A stretch of DNA of 64,000 nucleotides, from positions 567,499 to 631,498 of the forward strand of contig NZ_RCOG02000002.1 in the NCBI RefSeq assembly GCF_009663685.2, given 5' to 3'. Positions 26,643-36,646 of this stretch are shown piece after piece (positions within the stretch are counted from its first letter, which is position 1; every line of letters starts with the position of its first letter). The DNA comes from Cupriavidus sp. U2. Lineage in GTDB: Bacteria; Pseudomonadota; Gammaproteobacteria; Burkholderiales; Burkholderiaceae. The position numbers and the translations under genes were made by a program. The notes under the pieces were generated by a model. That model did no database searches, was not told the DNA's origin, and saw only the letters and a program-made list of their open reading frames with translations.

Positions 26643-27191
26643 ATGAAGACCGTTGGTGACAAGCTCGAAGCCTTCAGCATCGTTGGTGTCAAGCCGGGTT
26701 TCAACAACCACGAAGAGAATGGCCAGTCGGCTTTCGAAGACATCACCGAAAAGTCGTTCGAAGGCAAGTGGAAGGTCATTTACTTCTACCCGAAGGACTT
26801 CACGTTCGTGTGCCCGACCGAAATCGTGGCATTCGCCAAGCTGAACAACGACTTCGCCGATCGTGACGCGATCGTGCTGGGCGGCTCGACCGACAACGAA
26901 TTCGTGAAGCTGGCATGGCGCCGCGAACACAAGGATCTGAACAAGCTGAACCAGTGGCAATTCGCCGATGTGACCGGCTCGCTGGTCGACCAGCTCGGCG
27001 TGCGTGACAAGGCCGCTGGCGTGGCCCTGCGCGCAACGTTCATCGTCGATCCGGACAATGTGATCCAGCACGTTTCGGTGAACAACCTCAACGTCGGTCG
27101 CAACCCGGAAGAAGTCCTGCGTATTCTGGACGGTCTGCAAACGGACGAACTGTGCCCGTGCAACCGCGCTGTCGGCGGCGCCACGCTGTAA
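26643..27191 (+). CDS. ahpC: Alkyl hydroperoxide reductase / peroxiredoxin AhpC
   Basis: A 182-residue 2-Cys peroxiredoxin that reduces H2O2, organic peroxides and peroxynitrite in the cytoplasm. The peroxidatic Cys57 is in DFTFVCPTE. The tail has two cysteines, Cys171 and Cys173 (ELCPCNRAVG), the mycobacterial-type arrangement used with AhpD rather than the enteric AhpC/AhpF arrangement. ahpD follows, consistent with that. A strong AGGAGAA ribosome-binding site is present. Confidence 0.95.
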   Translation: MKTVGDKLEAFSIVGVKPGFNNHEENGQSAFEDITEKSFEGKWKVIYFYPKDFTFVCPTEIVAFAKLNNDFADRDAIVLGGSTDNEFVKLAWRREHKDLNKLNQWQFADVTGSLVDQLGVRDKAAGVALRATFIVDPDNVIQHVSVNNLNVGRNPEEVLRILDGLQTDELCPCNRAVGGATL

Positions 27192-27238
27192 TTGGCCCTG
27201 CCTGCCAGGCACCTTGCGTGACCCGGCACATCGCATGG

Positions 27239-27287
27239 AAGGGCCTGGCGCCCTTTCATGTCGAAACCCGCTATGTGCGGGTTTTTT
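27239..27287 (+). terminator. Tandem hairpins with U-tract between ahpC and ahpD
   Basis: The first hairpin is AAGGGC...GCCCTT (27239-27257). The second, AAACCCGC-TATG-TGCGGGTTTTTT (27264-27287), is a textbook intrinsic terminator. It lies inside what looks like an ahpCD operon, so it probably works as a partial terminator that keeps AhpD below AhpC. Confidence 0.75.
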
Positions 27288-27312
27288 GAGCCCTTGTCGA
27301 TAGGAGAAATAA

Positions 27313-27834
27313 ATGGAATTCCTCAGCACGATTAAGAATGCAATCCCCGATTACGCCAAGGACATCCGCCTGAATGTGGATGGCACCATCGCGCGTTCGT
27401 CGCTGGAAGGCAACGACGCAGTCGGGGTGGCGCTGGCGGCGGCCTTCGCGGCCAAGAGCAAGCTGATTGTCGACGTGATTCGCAACGCCAACGTGCTCTC
27501 GCCCGAGGAAGTCACCGCCGCGCAGACCGCCGCCGCGCTGATGGGCATGAACAACATCTGGTATCCGTACGTCGAGATGGCCGAAGATCCGGACCTGGCC
27601 AGCCAGCCTGCCGGCCTGCGCATGAACGCCTACGCTACCCATGGTGGTGTGGACAAGCGCCGCTTCGAGATGTACGCACTGGCCGCCTCGATCATCGGCA
27701 AGTGCCACTTCTGCGTGAAGTCGCACTACCAGCTGCTGAAGAATGAACAGGGCATGAGCGCCCAGCAGCTGCGTGACGTCGGCCGCATCGCCGCCGTGAT
27801 CGGCGCCGCCGCCAATGTGATCGTCGCGGAATAA
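27313..27834 (+). CDS. ahpD: Alkylhydroperoxidase AhpD
   Basis: A 173-residue all-helical carboxymuconolactone-decarboxylase-fold protein that reduces AhpC, and has weak peroxidase activity of its own. The active site is visible: Glu119, Cys131-x-x-Cys134 (GKCHFCVKSH) and His138, each one residue off the M. tuberculosis numbering (Glu118, Cys130, Cys133, His137). GATAGGAGAAATAA gives a strong ribosome-binding site of its own. Electrons are presumed to come from a lipoamide protein. Confidence 0.95.
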   Translation: MEFLSTIKNAIPDYAKDIRLNVDGTIARSSLEGNDAVGVALAAAFAAKSKLIVDVIRNANVLSPEEVTAAQTAAALMGMNNIWYPYVEMAEDPDLASQPAGLRMNAYATHGGVDKRRFEMYALAASIIGKCHFCVKSHYQLLKNEQGMSAQQLRDVGRIAAVIGAAANVIVAE

Positions 27835-27912
27835 GACGCCAGATCGCAACCGAAGCGCGCCAATCGGGCGTTCATCGCGGGCGGCGTCGCCCGTGCCGCA
27901 ACGCCAGTCACC

Positions 27913-27948
27913 CACACGGGCGGGCACTGAGAGGTGTCCGCCCGTGTG
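27913..27948. repeat. Long hairpin downstream of ahpD
   Basis: CACACGGGCGGGCAC and GTGTCCGCCCGTGTG form a 15-bp stem (one G-U pair) with a 6-nt loop. There is no U-tract, so it is better read as an RNA 3'-end stabiliser or Rho-associated structure than as an intrinsic terminator. Confidence 0.55.
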
Positions 27949-28073
27949 CATGGATGCGCTTGCGCAATCGTCAATCGGGGTATTGTCCGACATCGCTTAC
28001 AGCCAATCGAACCGGTGCATTTGTGCATGGCGCGGCCTACAATCGACGAAAGGTCCCGAACTTCGCTGCTGCC

Positions 28074-28655
28074 ATGAGCACCTTGCCTTCACCCAATTCG
28101 CCGCGCTTCCGCTTCCGGCTGGCCGCGGTCCACGACTGGGGCGACATCGCCGCGGTCACGCAGCAGGCCTACGGGCAATATGAGCTCGAAATCATGGAAG
28201 ACTGCCGGGCGTCGTTCCAGCGCGGCATGAAGGCCGTGATGGCTGCCAAGGACAATCCGGACATGGAATGGTGGGTCGCGGAAACCGACCACGGCATCAG
28301 CGGTGCGGTGCTGTTCTGCCATCCGGGCGCCACGTTGACGGCGCTGGACGACTCCACGATCACGCTGACGCAGCCCGAAGCGCGGCTGCTGTCGGTCAGC
28401 CCGCAGGCGCGCGGGCTCGGGCTGGGCAAGCGGCTGATGCAGATCTGCATCCAGCGTGCCCGCGACATTGGCGCCCTGGCGCTGATCTGCCGCACCATGC
28501 CCGAGATGGATTCGGCCATCAAACTGTGCGAGCAGATGGGCTTCCAGAGGCGGACGGAAGCCGGATCGCGCCATGGGGCCATGGCGCGGCTGATCGACTA
28601 CGTGTATCCGATCACGGCCGAGGAACCGGCCGCGCCGTCGCCGCCAGCCCCCTGA
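28074..28655 (+). CDS. GNAT-family N-acetyltransferase
   Basis: A 193-residue acetyl-CoA-dependent acyltransferase. The core spans residues about 12-175, with the acetyl-CoA-binding motif A LLSVSPQARGLGLGKRLMQ near residues 105-123 and motif B AIKLCEQMGFQRR. The Pro/Ala-rich tail is non-conserved. ATG 28074 (MSTLPSPNSPRF) was chosen over upstream codons that encode unlikely sequence. Substrate unknown. The stop is 13 nt from the convergent ispF stop. Confidence 0.85.
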   Translation: MSTLPSPNSPRFRFRLAAVHDWGDIAAVTQQAYGQYELEIMEDCRASFQRGMKAVMAAKDNPDMEWWVAETDHGISGAVLFCHPGATLTALDDSTITLTQPEARLLSVSPQARGLGLGKRLMQICIQRARDIGALALICRTMPEMDSAIKLCEQMGFQRRTEAGSRHGAMARLIDYVYPITAEEPAAPSPPAP

Positions 28656-28668
28656 GCCAGTCGCGCAA

Positions 28669-29175
28669 TCAATCCTGCACGTCGACCGTGCGGCGGTAGA
28701 TCAGCACCGCCGCCTGCGCGACGATCCCCTCTTCCTTGCCTTCGAAGCCGAGCTTCTCGTTGGTCTTGGCCTTGACGTTGCAATGCGTGACGGGCAGGCC
28801 CAGGTCTTCGGCCAGGTTGGCCACCATGCCGGCGATATGCGGCGCAAGCTTGGGCTTCTGCGCGATGACCGTGGCATCGACATTGCCGATCTCGAACCCG
28901 GCGGCTCGCACGCGGCGCGCGGCCTCGCGCAACAGCACGCGGCTGTCGGCGCCCTTGAAATCTGGATCGGTGTCCGGGAAATGGCGGCCGATGTCGCCCA
29001 GCGCAGCTGCGCCAAACAGCGCGTCGGTCACGGCGTGCAGCAGCGCATCGGCATCGGAGTGGCCCAGCAGGCCACGGTCGTGCGGAATATCGACGCCACC
29101 GAGAATCAGCTTGCGGCCCGGCACCAGGGCGTGCACGTCATAGCCCTGCCCTACGCGAAAATCGAACGGATTCAA
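28669..29175 (-). CDS. ispF: 2-C-methyl-D-erythritol 2,4-cyclodiphosphate synthase IspF
   Basis: A 168-residue enzyme of the MEP isoprenoid pathway that cyclises CDP-methylerythritol phosphate, releasing CMP. Zn ligands are visible: Asp13 and His15 (GYDVHAL) and His47 in [15 protein letters not shown], matching E. coli Asp8, His10, His42 with a five-residue offset. The start is a TTG at 29175 ([14 protein letters not shown]) with AAGGAG six nt upstream; no ATG or GTG fits. It follows ispD by 22 nt. Confidence 0.95.
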   Translation of the reverse strand: MNPFDFRVGQGYDVHALVPGRKLILGGVDIPHDRGLLGHSDADALLHAVTDALFGAAALGDIGRHFPDTDPDFKGADSRVLLREAARRVRAAGFEIGNVDATVIAQKPKLAPHIAGMVANLAEDLGLPVTHCNVKAKTNEKLGFEGKEEGIVAQAAVLIYRRTVDVQD

Positions 29176-29197
29176 AACGACTCCTTGCAAAAATGGA

Positions 29198-29932
29198 TCA
29201 CGACGCCGGCTGGCCCGTGCGCAGCAGCACGTCGGCCAGCGCAAAGTCCTCGGGGTAGGTCACCTTGAAATTGCGCAGCGAACCGTTGACCAGCCGCGGA
29301 TGCAGGCCCAGGCGCTCGATGGCGCTGGCTTCATCGGTGACCACGGCACCGGCGGCCATGGCGTCTTCCAGCGCATGGCGCAGTACGCCGATGCGGAACA
29401 TCTGTGGTGTTTGCGCCTGCCACAGGCCCTCGCGCGGCACGGTGCCGCCGATGCGCGCGCCGGCATCGGCACGCTTCAGGGTGTCGGGCACCGGCACGGC
29501 CAGGATGCCGCCGATCGGCTCGCTGGCCGAATCGTCGGATTCCACCGCCCGCACCAGCGTATCGATCATCGCACTGGTCAGCCCGGGGCGCGCGGCGTCG
29601 TGGACCAGCACCCAGTCGGTATCGGTTGCACCCAGCGTGGCCAGATGATGCAGGCCGGCAAGCACCGACGCATGGCGCGAATCGCCGCCCACGAACGCGG
29701 TGTCGAAGCGCAGCCCCGCAAACGCTTGCGCGCCGAACCGTGACTCCAGCGGCATGTCGTCGGGCGCCAGCACCAGCGCCGTGGCGCTGATGGCGTCGCT
29801 GGCGGAAAACGCCGCCAGGGCGTACCAGAGCATCGGCCGGCCGGCCACGGTCTGGTATTGCTTCTGCACGGCACCACCGGCACGGCTGCCGGTACCGGCA
29901 CAGGGAATCAGGGCGAATCGACGATCGGACAC
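29198..29932 (-). CDS. ispD: 2-C-methyl-D-erythritol 4-phosphate cytidylyltransferase IspD
   Basis: A 244-residue MEP-pathway enzyme that forms CDP-methylerythritol from MEP and CTP. The N-terminal nucleotide-binding loop is [17 protein letters not shown], with Lys24; the first Ala of the usual PAAG motif is Cys. It also has LVHDAARP (metal and substrate loop) near residue 115-122, DTLKR and TDEASA. The start is GTG 29932 ([10 protein letters not shown]). First gene of ispD-ispF, divergent from mfd. Confidence 0.95.
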   Translation of the reverse strand: MSDRRFALIPCAGTGSRAGGAVQKQYQTVAGRPMLWYALAAFSASDAISATALVLAPDDMPLESRFGAQAFAGLRFDTAFVGGDSRHASVLAGLHHLATLGATDTDWVLVHDAARPGLTSAMIDTLVRAVESDDSASEPIGGILAVPVPDTLKRADAGARIGGTVPREGLWQAQTPQMFRIGVLRHALEDAMAAGAVVTDEASAIERLGLHPRLVNGSLRNFKVTYPEDFALADVLLRTGQPAS

Positions 29933-29989
29933 AGGTTCTGAGGGCCTTTGAATATTTGGCACGGCCAGCGGGCCGGCCGGAGCGCATTC

Positions 29990-29996
29990 TATAATA
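29990..29996. promoter_or_regulatory. Shared -10-like element between ispD and mfd
   Basis: TATAATA reads TATAAT on the plus strand (29990-29995) and TATTAT on the minus strand (29991-29996), so a single AT-rich block may serve as the -10 for both divergent genes. No strong -35 is visible on either side. Confidence 0.35.
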
Positions 29997-30119
29997 CGGC
30001 CCTCGCCCGCCGCCATGAATCCTGGCATGGCCCGGCTGGCATGACAGACAACCCCTGCCCGTGGCATGCCTTTCGCATGTGCCGGCGGGGTGTCGCCGTT
30101 TTTGCGCCCGATGCTGCCA

Positions 30120-33100
30120 ATGCCTGACAACGCTACCGCATTTCCTTTCGCCACCCTGCCGCTGGTCAAGGCTGGCATGCGCCATACCCTGACCGGCCTG
30201 ACCGGGTCCGCCGACGCCCTGGCGGTGGCCGCCTATGCGCGCCAGCACCGCGCCAGCGTGCCGATGGTGGCCGTGGTCTGCGCCAATGCCATGGACGCGC
30301 AGCGGCTGGCCGAGGAAATCCCATGGTTCGCTCCCGAACTGCGCGTACGGCTGCTGCCCGACTGGGAAACGCTGCCCTACGACAGCTTCTCGCCGCACCA
30401 GGACCTGGTGTCGGAACGCTTGGCCACGCTGCACGACATCCAGGGCGGCCAGTGCGACGTGATGATCGTCCCCGCGTCGACCGCGCTCTACCGGCTGGCG
30501 CCGCCCTCGTTCCTGGCCGCCTACACATTCTTCTTCAAGCAGGGCGAAAAGCTCGACGAAGCCGCGCTCAAGGCGCAGTTCACGCTGGCCGGCTACGAGC
30601 ACGTCAGTGCGGTCATGCGACCGGGCGAGTACAGCGTGCGCGGCGGGCTGATCGACCTGTACCCGATGGGCTCGGCCCTGCCGTACCGGATCGACCTGTT
30701 CGGCGACGAGATCGAGACCATCCGCGCGTTCGATCCCGATTCGCAGCGCAGCCTGTATCCAGTCAAGGAAGTGCGCCTGCTGCCGGGCCGCGAGTTTCCG
30801 CTGGACGACGCCGCCCGCACCGCCTTCCGCGGCCGCTGGCGCGAGGTGTTCGAGGGCGATCCGACCAAATCCCCGATCTACAAGGACATCGGCAACGGCG
30901 TACCGTCCGCGGGCATCGAGTACTACCTGCCGCTGTTCTTCGAGCAAAGCGCCACGCTGTTCGACTACCTGCCCGCCGGCACGCAACTGGCCTTCGCAGG
31001 CCAGGTCGATGAAGCCATCCGCCGCTTCTGGGCCGACACCACGCAGCGTTACACCTTCATGCGCCACGACCGCGAGCGCCCGCTGCTGCCGCCCGCGGAC
31101 CTGTTCCTGTCCGAAGAGCAGTTCTTCATCGGGGCCAAGCCGCTGGCCCGGCTGGTGCTGCAGCGCGAGGCCGTGGCAGCCGACGTGCCGGCGTTCTCGG
31201 CCAGCCTGCCCGATGTGTCGGTCAACCGCCGCGCCGAAGATCCGCTGGTCAACCTGGAAGCACTGCTGCTGAACAAGGCCACGCGCGTGCTGATGTGCGC
31301 CGACTCGGCGGGCCGCCGCGAAACGCTGATGCAGCTGTTTGCCGAAAGCGGCCTGCGTCCGATGGTGGTCGAGGACTTTGCGGCCTTCCTGGCCGGCGAT
31401 TCGCATTTCTCGATCGTGGTGGCGCCCCTGCAGAGCGGCTTTGCCCTGCCCGCCGTGCCATTCGCGTTCGTCACCGAGAACGAACTGTATGCCGGCACCG
31501 CGCGCCGCACGGGGCGCCGCAAGCAGGAACAGGCCAGCACCGTCGATTCGATGGTGCGCGACCTGGCAGAGCTCAAGATCGGCGACCCCGTGGTGCACAG
31601 CGAGCACGGCATCGGCCGCTATCAGGGGCTGGTCACGCTGGACATGGGCCAGGGCGACGAGGAATTCCTGCACCTGGACTACGACAAGGCCAGCAAGCTG
31701 TACGTGCCCGTGCACCAGTTGCATGTGATCTCGCGCTATTCGGGCGCCGATCCGGACACCGCCCCGCTGCACTCGCTGGGCACCGGCCAGTGGGACAAGG
31801 CCAAGCGCCGCGCCGCGCAGCAGATCCGTGACACGGCGGCCGAACTGCTGAACCTGTACGCACGCCGTGCGCTGCGCCAGGGCTTTGCCTTCCCGCTGCA
31901 GCCCAAAGACTACGAGACCTTCGCCGAAAGCTTCGGCTTCGAGGAAACGCCCGACCAGGCCGCCGCCATTTCAGCCGTGATCGCCGACATGACCTCGGGC
32001 AAGCCGATGGACCGCCTGGTCTGCGGCGACGTGGGCTTCGGCAAGACCGAGGTCGCGCTGCGGGCGGCGTTCGTGGCCGTGCTGGGCGGCAAGCAGGTGG
32101 CCATGCTGGCGCCGACCACGCTGCTGGCCGAGCAGCATTTCCAGACCCTGTCAGACCGCTTTGCCGAGTGGCCGGTGCGCATCGTGGAGCTGTCGCGCTT
32201 CAAGACCAAAAAGGAAGTGGACGCCGCGATCAAGCAGATCAACGACGGCACGGTCGATATCGTCATCGGCACCCACAAACTGCTGTCCGACGAGGTGAAG
32301 TTCCAGCGCCTGGGGCTGGTCATCATCGACGAGGAACACCGCTTTGGCGTGCGCCAGAAGGAGGCGCTGAAGACGCTGCGCGCCGAGGTGGACGTGCTGA
32401 CGCTGACCGCCACGCCGATCCCGCGCACGCTGGGCATGGCGCTGGAAGGCCTGCGTGACTTCTCGGTCATCGCCACCGCGCCGCAGAAGCGGCTGGCCAT
32501 CAAGACCTTCGTGCGCCGCGAGGAAGACGGCGTGATCCGCGAGGCCATCCTGCGCGAGCTCAAGCGCGGCGGCCAGGTCTACTTCCTGCACAACGAAGTC
32601 GAGACGATCGAGAACAAGCGCGCGAGGCTGGCCGAACTGGTCCCCGAGGCCCGCATCGCCGTGGCGCACGGGCAGATGCACGAGCGCGAGCTGGAACGCG
32701 TGATGCGCGACTTTGTGGCCCGCCGCGACAATATCCTGCTCTGCACGACGATCATCGAAACCGGCATCGACGTGCCCACGGCCAACACGATCCTGATCCA
32801 TCGCGCCGACCGCTTCGGCCTGGCCCAGCTGCACCAGCTGCGCGGCCGCGTGGGCCGCAGCCACCACCAGGCCTATGCCTACCTGCTGGTGCATGACGTG
32901 GACGGCCTGACCAAGCAGGCGCAGCGCCGGCTGGAAGCGATCCAGCAGATGGAGGAACTGGGCGCGGGCTTCTACCTGGCCATGCATGACCTGGAAATCC
33001 GCGGCGCCGGCGAGGTGCTTGGCGACAAGCAGTCGGGCGAGATCCACGAAATCGGCTTCCAGCTTTACACCGACATGCTCAACGCGGCCGTGAAGTCGCT

Positions 33101-33572
33101 CAAGGCCGGCAAGGAACCCGACCTGATGGCCCCGCTGGCGGCCACCACCGAGATCAACCTTGGCACGCCTGCGCTGCTGCCGAACGACTATTGTGCCGAC
33201 GTGCACGAGCGTCTGTCGCTCTACAAGCGGCTGGCCAACTGTGAAACCGGCGAGCGCGTGGACGACATCCAGGAAGAGCTGATCGACCGCTTCGGCCGGC
33301 TGCCCGCCCAGGCGCAGGCACTGATCGAAACGCACCGGCTGCGCATTGCCGCCGCGCCGCTGGGCGTGCGCAAGATCGACGCCGGCGAGGCCACGGTCAG
33401 CATGCAGTTCGTGCCGAATCCCCCAATCGACGCCATCCGCATCATCGACCTCGTGCAAAAGAACAAGCACATCAAGCTGGCCGGCCAGGACAAGCTGCGC
33501 ATCGAGGCCAAGATGCCCGACGTGGGCGCTCGGGCGCAGACCATCAAGCACACCCTGCGCCAACTGGCCTGA
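30120..33572 (+). CDS. mfd: Transcription-repair coupling factor Mfd
   Basis: A ~1150-residue ATP-dependent translocase that removes stalled RNA polymerase and recruits UvrA. Domains in order: UvrB-like damage-recognition region (about 1-340), a degenerate middle module, the RNAP-interaction domain (about 475-545, with [13 protein letters not shown]), the superfamily 2 motor with Walker [10 protein letters not shown] near 635 and Walker [11 protein letters not shown], motif VI region [12 protein letters not shown], then the C-terminal TRCF autoinhibitory domain. Start MPDNATA at 30120 fits relatives; ATG 30111 and the upstream ATG at 30066 are alternatives, and there is no strong ribosome-binding site. 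Confidence 0.96.
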   Translation: MPDNATAFPFATLPLVKAGMRHTLTGLTGSADALAVAAYARQHRASVPMVAVVCANAMDAQRLAEEIPWFAPELRVRLLPDWETLPYDSFSPHQDLVSERLATLHDIQGGQCDVMIVPASTALYRLAPPSFLAAYTFFFKQGEKLDEAALKAQFTLAGYEHVSAVMRPGEYSVRGGLIDLYPMGSALPYRIDLFGDEIETIRAFDPDSQRSLYPVKEVRLLPGREFPLDDAARTAFRGRWREVFEGDPTKSPIYKDIGNGVPSAGIEYYLPLFFEQSATLFDYLPAGTQLAFAGQVDEAIRRFWADTTQRYTFMRHDRERPLLPPADLFLSEEQFFIGAKPLARLVLQREAVAADVPAFSASLPDVSVNRRAEDPLVNLEALLLNKATRVLMCADSAGRRETLMQLFAESGLRPMVVEDFAAFLAGDSHFSIVVAPLQSGFALPAVPFAFVTENELYAGTARRTGRRKQEQASTVDSMVRDLAELKIGDPVVHSEHGIGRYQGLVTLDMGQGDEEFLHLDYDKASKLYVPVHQLHVISRYSGADPDTAPLHSLGTGQWDKAKRRAAQQIRDTAAELLNLYARRALRQGFAFPLQPKDYETFAESFGFEETPDQAAAISAVIADMTSGKPMDRLVCGDVGFGKTEVALRAAFVAVLGGKQVAMLAPTTLLAEQHFQTLSDRFAEWPVRIVELSRFKTKKEVDAAIKQINDGTVDIVIGTHKLLSDEVKFQRLGLVIIDEEHRFGVRQKEALKTLRAEVDVLTLTATPIPRTLGMALEGLRDFSVIATAPQKRLAIKTFVRREEDGVIREAILRELKRGGQVYFLHNEVETIENKRARLAELVPEARIAVAHGQMHERELERVMRDFVARRDNILLCTTIIETGIDVPTANTILIHRADRFGLAQLHQLRGRVGRSHHQAYAYLLVHDVDGLTKQAQRRLEAIQQMEELGAGFYLAMHDLEIRGAGEVLGDKQSGEIHEIGFQLYTDMLNAAVKSLKAGKEPDLMAPLAATTEINLGTPALLPNDYCADVHERLSLYKRLANCETGERVDDIQEELIDRFGRLPAQAQALIETHRLRIAAAPLGVRKIDAGEATVSMQFVPNPPIDAIRIIDLVQKNKHIKLAGQDKLRIEAKMPDVGARAQTIKHTLRQLA

Positions 33573-33627
33573 CCGCGCCGACCGGTGTAGGATCACATCC
33601 TTGACGAATCAACTGTTTGACCATCCC

Positions 33628-34839
33628 ATGCAAGCTGCCGCCGACACCCGCAACACCCACGCCGAAGCCCCGCCACGCGGCAGCGCGCTGGACTGGACCC
33701 AGCGTCTGGTGTCGTTCGACACCACGTCGCGCCATTCGAACCTGGGCCTGATCGAATCCGTGCGCGACCACTTCCTGGCAAAGGGACTGCGTCCGCATCT
33801 GAGCTACAACCCGCAGGGCGACAAGGCCAATCTGTTCGTGACGATTCCGGCCGCGAACGGCGCCACCGACGGCGGCATCGTGCTGTCCGGCCACACCGAC
33901 GTGGTCCCCGTGGACGGCCAGAGCTGGACCACCGACCCGTTCAAGCCGGTGATTCGCGACGGCAAGCTCTACGGCCGGGGCACGTGCGACATGAAGGGCT
34001 TCATCGGTACCAGCCTGGCGCTGCTGCCCACCATCCTCGACGCCAGGCTGCGCGAGCCGGTGCATTACGCGCTGTCGTTCGACGAGGAAATCGGCTGCAT
34101 GGGCGCGCCGTACCTGCTGGCCGAACTGCGCGACCGCGGCGTGAAGCCGGCGGGCTGCATCGTCGGCGAGCCGACCAGCATGCGCGTGATCGTGGCGCAC
34201 AAGGGCATCAATGCCTATCGCTGCTGCGTGAAGGGCCAGGCGGCCCATTCGTCGCTGACGCCCAAGGGCGTCAACGCCATCGAATACGCGGCGCGCCTGA
34301 TCTGCTACATCCGCGACATTGCCGACGAGTTCAAGGCCAACGGCCCGTACGACCGGGCCTTCGACGTCCCGTTCACCACGGCGTCCACCGGCACGATCCA
34401 CGGCGGCATCGCGCTGAACACGATCCCGGCCGAATGCGAGTTCGTGTTCGAGTTCCGCAACCTGCCGGGCGTGGACCCGGAAGCGATCCTGGCGCGCATC
34501 CAGCAGTACGTGAACGACGTGCTGGTGCCGAAGATGCGTGCCGAGCATGTGGACGCGGGCATGGCCATCAGCAAGATCGCCGCGGCCCCGTCGCTGGACG
34601 CCGCAGAATCCGATGCAATCACGCAGCTCGTGCGTGCCCTGACCGCCGACCGCGATACAAACAAGGTGGCCTACGGCACCGAGGCCGGCCTGTTCCAGCG
34701 TGCCGGCATTCCGGCCGTCGTGTGCGGTCCCGGCGATATCCAGCAGGCCCACAAGCCCGACGAATTCGTGGCGCTGGACCAACTGGCTGCCTGCGAGGCG
34801 TTCCTGCACAAGGTGGTGGACAGCCTGCGTGTGGCCTGA
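33628..34839 (+). CDS. argE: Acetylornithine deacetylase ArgE
   Basis: A 403-residue M20 metallopeptidase-family enzyme that hydrolyses N-acetylornithine to ornithine in arginine synthesis. It has the metal-binding signatures SGHTDVVPVDG (His and catalytic Asp), GRGTCDMKGF (bridging Asp), DEEIGCMGA (catalytic Glu pair) and GEPTSM, plus a dimerisation domain around residues 190-300 (GQAAHSSLTPKGVNAIEYA). ATG 33628 starts 55 nt after mfd. The ArgE-type rather than DapE-type match rests on overall pattern. Confidence 0.9.
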   Translation: MQAAADTRNTHAEAPPRGSALDWTQRLVSFDTTSRHSNLGLIESVRDHFLAKGLRPHLSYNPQGDKANLFVTIPAANGATDGGIVLSGHTDVVPVDGQSWTTDPFKPVIRDGKLYGRGTCDMKGFIGTSLALLPTILDARLREPVHYALSFDEEIGCMGAPYLLAELRDRGVKPAGCIVGEPTSMRVIVAHKGINAYRCCVKGQAAHSSLTPKGVNAIEYAARLICYIRDIADEFKANGPYDRAFDVPFTTASTGTIHGGIALNTIPAECEFVFEFRNLPGVDPEAILARIQQYVNDVLVPKMRAEHVDAGMAISKIAAAPSLDAAESDAITQLVRALTADRDTNKVAYGTEAGLFQRAGIPAVVCGPGDIQQAHKPDEFVALDQLAACEAFLHKVVDSLRVA

Positions 34840-34935
34840 CCGGCACCGCCCAAGGCGCGATCAGGGAGCGGGAGCGCAGTACAATACCGCCCTTCTTCCT
34901 GTCGCCCTCCCGCATCGCCCGGATTCCCTGCCGTC

Positions 34936-35790
34936 ATGCCCCTGATTCTCCAAAGCCTGTCCCCGCTGTCCGCCGCCGACCTCGACGCCGTGCGCACGGT
35001 GGCCAATGCCTCCGATCTCGCGCTGCGCGCCGACAACGTGGCCGCCGCCGACCACTGCAATCCGCTGACCCCGGCGCTGCGCGATGCCCTGGACGACGTG
35101 TGCGGCGAACGTGCCATCGACTGGGCCGTGGTGCCGGCGGGCCGCAAGCTGTCGGATTTCCGGCTGGTGGCGATGGACATGGACTCCACGCTGATCACGA
35201 TCGAGTGCATCGACGAGATCGCCGACTTCTGCGGACTCAAGGCCGAGGTATCCGCCATCACCGAAGCCGCCATGCGCGGCGAAATCACCGATTTCAACGA
35301 AAGCCTGCGCCGCCGCGTAGCCCTGCTGAAGGGCCTGGACGCGAGCGTGCTCGACCGCGTGTACGCCGAACGCCTGAAGCTGTCGCCGGGCGCCGAGCGC
35401 ATGCTGCAGACGATCCAGGCGCTGGGCATGAAGACGCTGCTGGTATCGGGCGGATTCGTGCACTTCACCGACCAGCTCAAGCCGCGCCTGAAGCTCGATG
35501 TCACGCGCGCCAATACCCTGGAAATCGTCGACGGCAAGCTGACCGGCAATGTGGTCGGCGAAATCGTCAATGCCGACGTCAAGGCACGCACGGTGCGGGA
35601 AGTCTGCGAGCAGATCGGCGCCGATCCTTCGCAGGCCATCGTCATGGGCGATGGGTCCAACGACCTCAAGATGATGGCCGTAGCGGGCCTTTCGGTGGCC
35701 TTCCGGGCCAAACCCGTGGTGCGGGCCCAAGCCAGCGTCGCGTTCAATCATGTCGGCCTGGACGGCTTGCTGAACCTGTTCCCGCACTAA
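34936..35790 (+). CDS. serB: Phosphoserine phosphatase SerB
   Basis: A 284-residue HAD-superfamily phosphatase catalysing the last step of serine synthesis. The nucleophile motif is AMDMDSTLI (Asp81, Asp83), followed by ECIDEIADFCG. Motif II is LLVSGGFVHFTD and the late motif is MGDGSNDLKMM. The N-terminal 75 residues are a short divergent domain, usual for betaproteobacterial SerB. A TACAAT at 34880-34885 could be its -10. Confidence 0.95.
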   Translation: MPLILQSLSPLSAADLDAVRTVANASDLALRADNVAAADHCNPLTPALRDALDDVCGERAIDWAVVPAGRKLSDFRLVAMDMDSTLITIECIDEIADFCGLKAEVSAITEAAMRGEITDFNESLRRRVALLKGLDASVLDRVYAERLKLSPGAERMLQTIQALGMKTLLVSGGFVHFTDQLKPRLKLDVTRANTLEIVDGKLTGNVVGEIVNADVKARTVREVCEQIGADPSQAIVMGDGSNDLKMMAVAGLSVAFRAKPVVRAQASVAFNHVGLDGLLNLFPH

Positions 35791-35946
35791 GCAATTTCCC
35801 GCCGGGCACCCGTTCGCGGTGCCTGTTGCTGCCCTCGAATTCCGGGGGCGTCTTGCGCACATTTCCGTGCGGCTGTCACATTACATTTGCGTTATTCGCG
35901 TTTCGGCCACAGCTGGACCTAGGGGTCCGCTGATGCCGTAAGTGCC

Positions 35947-35975
35947 TTGTGAAATCAAATGCGAATCATTATTAT
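35947..35975 (+). promoter_or_regulatory. Promoter overlapped by a Fur-box-like site
   Basis: TTGTGA (35947-35952), a 17-bp spacer and TATTAT (35970-35975) form a promoter. The 19-bp stretch 35955-35973 contains GCGAATCATTATT and matches about 13 of 19 positions of the E. coli Fur consensus, covering the spacer and -10, a repressing position. Iron-repressed expression of the three following genes is the expected consequence. Confidence 0.6.
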
Positions 35976-36016
35976 TATTCCTTTCCCGTAACACCGTCCC
36001 CTCGGTCGCCCGACGC

Positions 36017-36328
36017 ATGCAAGCGTTAGCCGTTCTCTTATCCCTGGCCGCCGCCGCGTGCCTCTATCTTTCCGCGCCGAATCAGGTGCTGTGCGTGGAC
36101 GCCGACAATAACGGCCGCGCGCCGCTGCCGCCCCGGCTGCTGCGCTGGCTGGGCGCCTTGCTTGCCATCGCCGGCACCTGGGTCATGAGCATCCCCGAAG
36201 GTTGGCCCGTGGCGATCGCGGCGACGCTGGTCACGCTGACCTGCGCCCTGTCCGCATGGCCCTTCATCGGCACGTGGATTCACCACAAACGCTACGACGA
36301 CATGCCCGGCGAAGGGAGTGCTCCATGA
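36017..36328 (+). CDS. Small membrane protein, DUF3325-like
   Basis: A 103-residue protein with about three hydrophobic segments (residues 2-20, 42-60, 62-85), resembling DUF3325 proteins that accompany siderophore-uptake genes. The ATG at 36017 was chosen because upstream in-frame codons run through the promoter/Fur-box region. It overlaps the next gene by 4 nt (ATGA), so the two are translationally coupled. Function unknown; the iron link comes from the promoter and the PepSY neighbour. Confidence 0.65.
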   Translation: MQALAVLLSLAAAACLYLSAPNQVLCVDADNNGRAPLPPRLLRWLGALLAIAGTWVMSIPEGWPVAIAATLVTLTCALSAWPFIGTWIHHKRYDDMPGEGSAP

Positions 36329-36624
36329 TTGGAACCAAGTGGCTCGCCGGAACCCTGCTGGGCCTGCCGTTGGCCGTCGCGCTGTGCACACTCGGCGTGC
36401 TGTGGCTGCCGGGCGGCTGGGAAAGCGGCATCGTGCTGGCCATCACGCTGAGCTTCGTGCTGTGGGTGACCATCATCAGCCTGAGCCTGCTGTTCCAGAC
36501 CAGCCGCGCCGCCTGGCTTTGGCTGCTTGGCGGCAACCTGGTTTGCTACGGCATCCTGTGGGCGGTCCGCCTGATGCACGCGATGCCGCCGGCATCGACA
36601 CTGTCTGCCCTGTCTGGGCACTGA
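36325..36624 (+). CDS. Small membrane protein, DUF3649-like
   Basis: A 99-residue protein with three strongly predicted helices (about 8-28, 34-57, 63-85) containing several Trp residues (RAAWLWLLGG). It resembles DUF3649 proteins of Fur-regulated iron gene clusters. The start overlaps the previous stop, and GAAGGGAGTG is the ribosome-binding site. It is 22 nt ahead of the PepSY gene. Confidence 0.65.
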   Translation: MIGTKWLAGTLLGLPLAVALCTLGVLWLPGGWESGIVLAITLSFVLWVTIISLSLLFQTSRAAWLWLLGGNLVCYGILWAVRLMHAMPPASTLSALSGH

Positions 36625-36646
36625 TCCGGGCCACCGAGGCATTCGC

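Noticed and set aside
35942..36016. Upstream GTG start for the DUF3325-like gene
   Set aside because: The added codons run through the promoter and Fur-like site; the ATG at 36017 begins the hydrophobic helix as expected.
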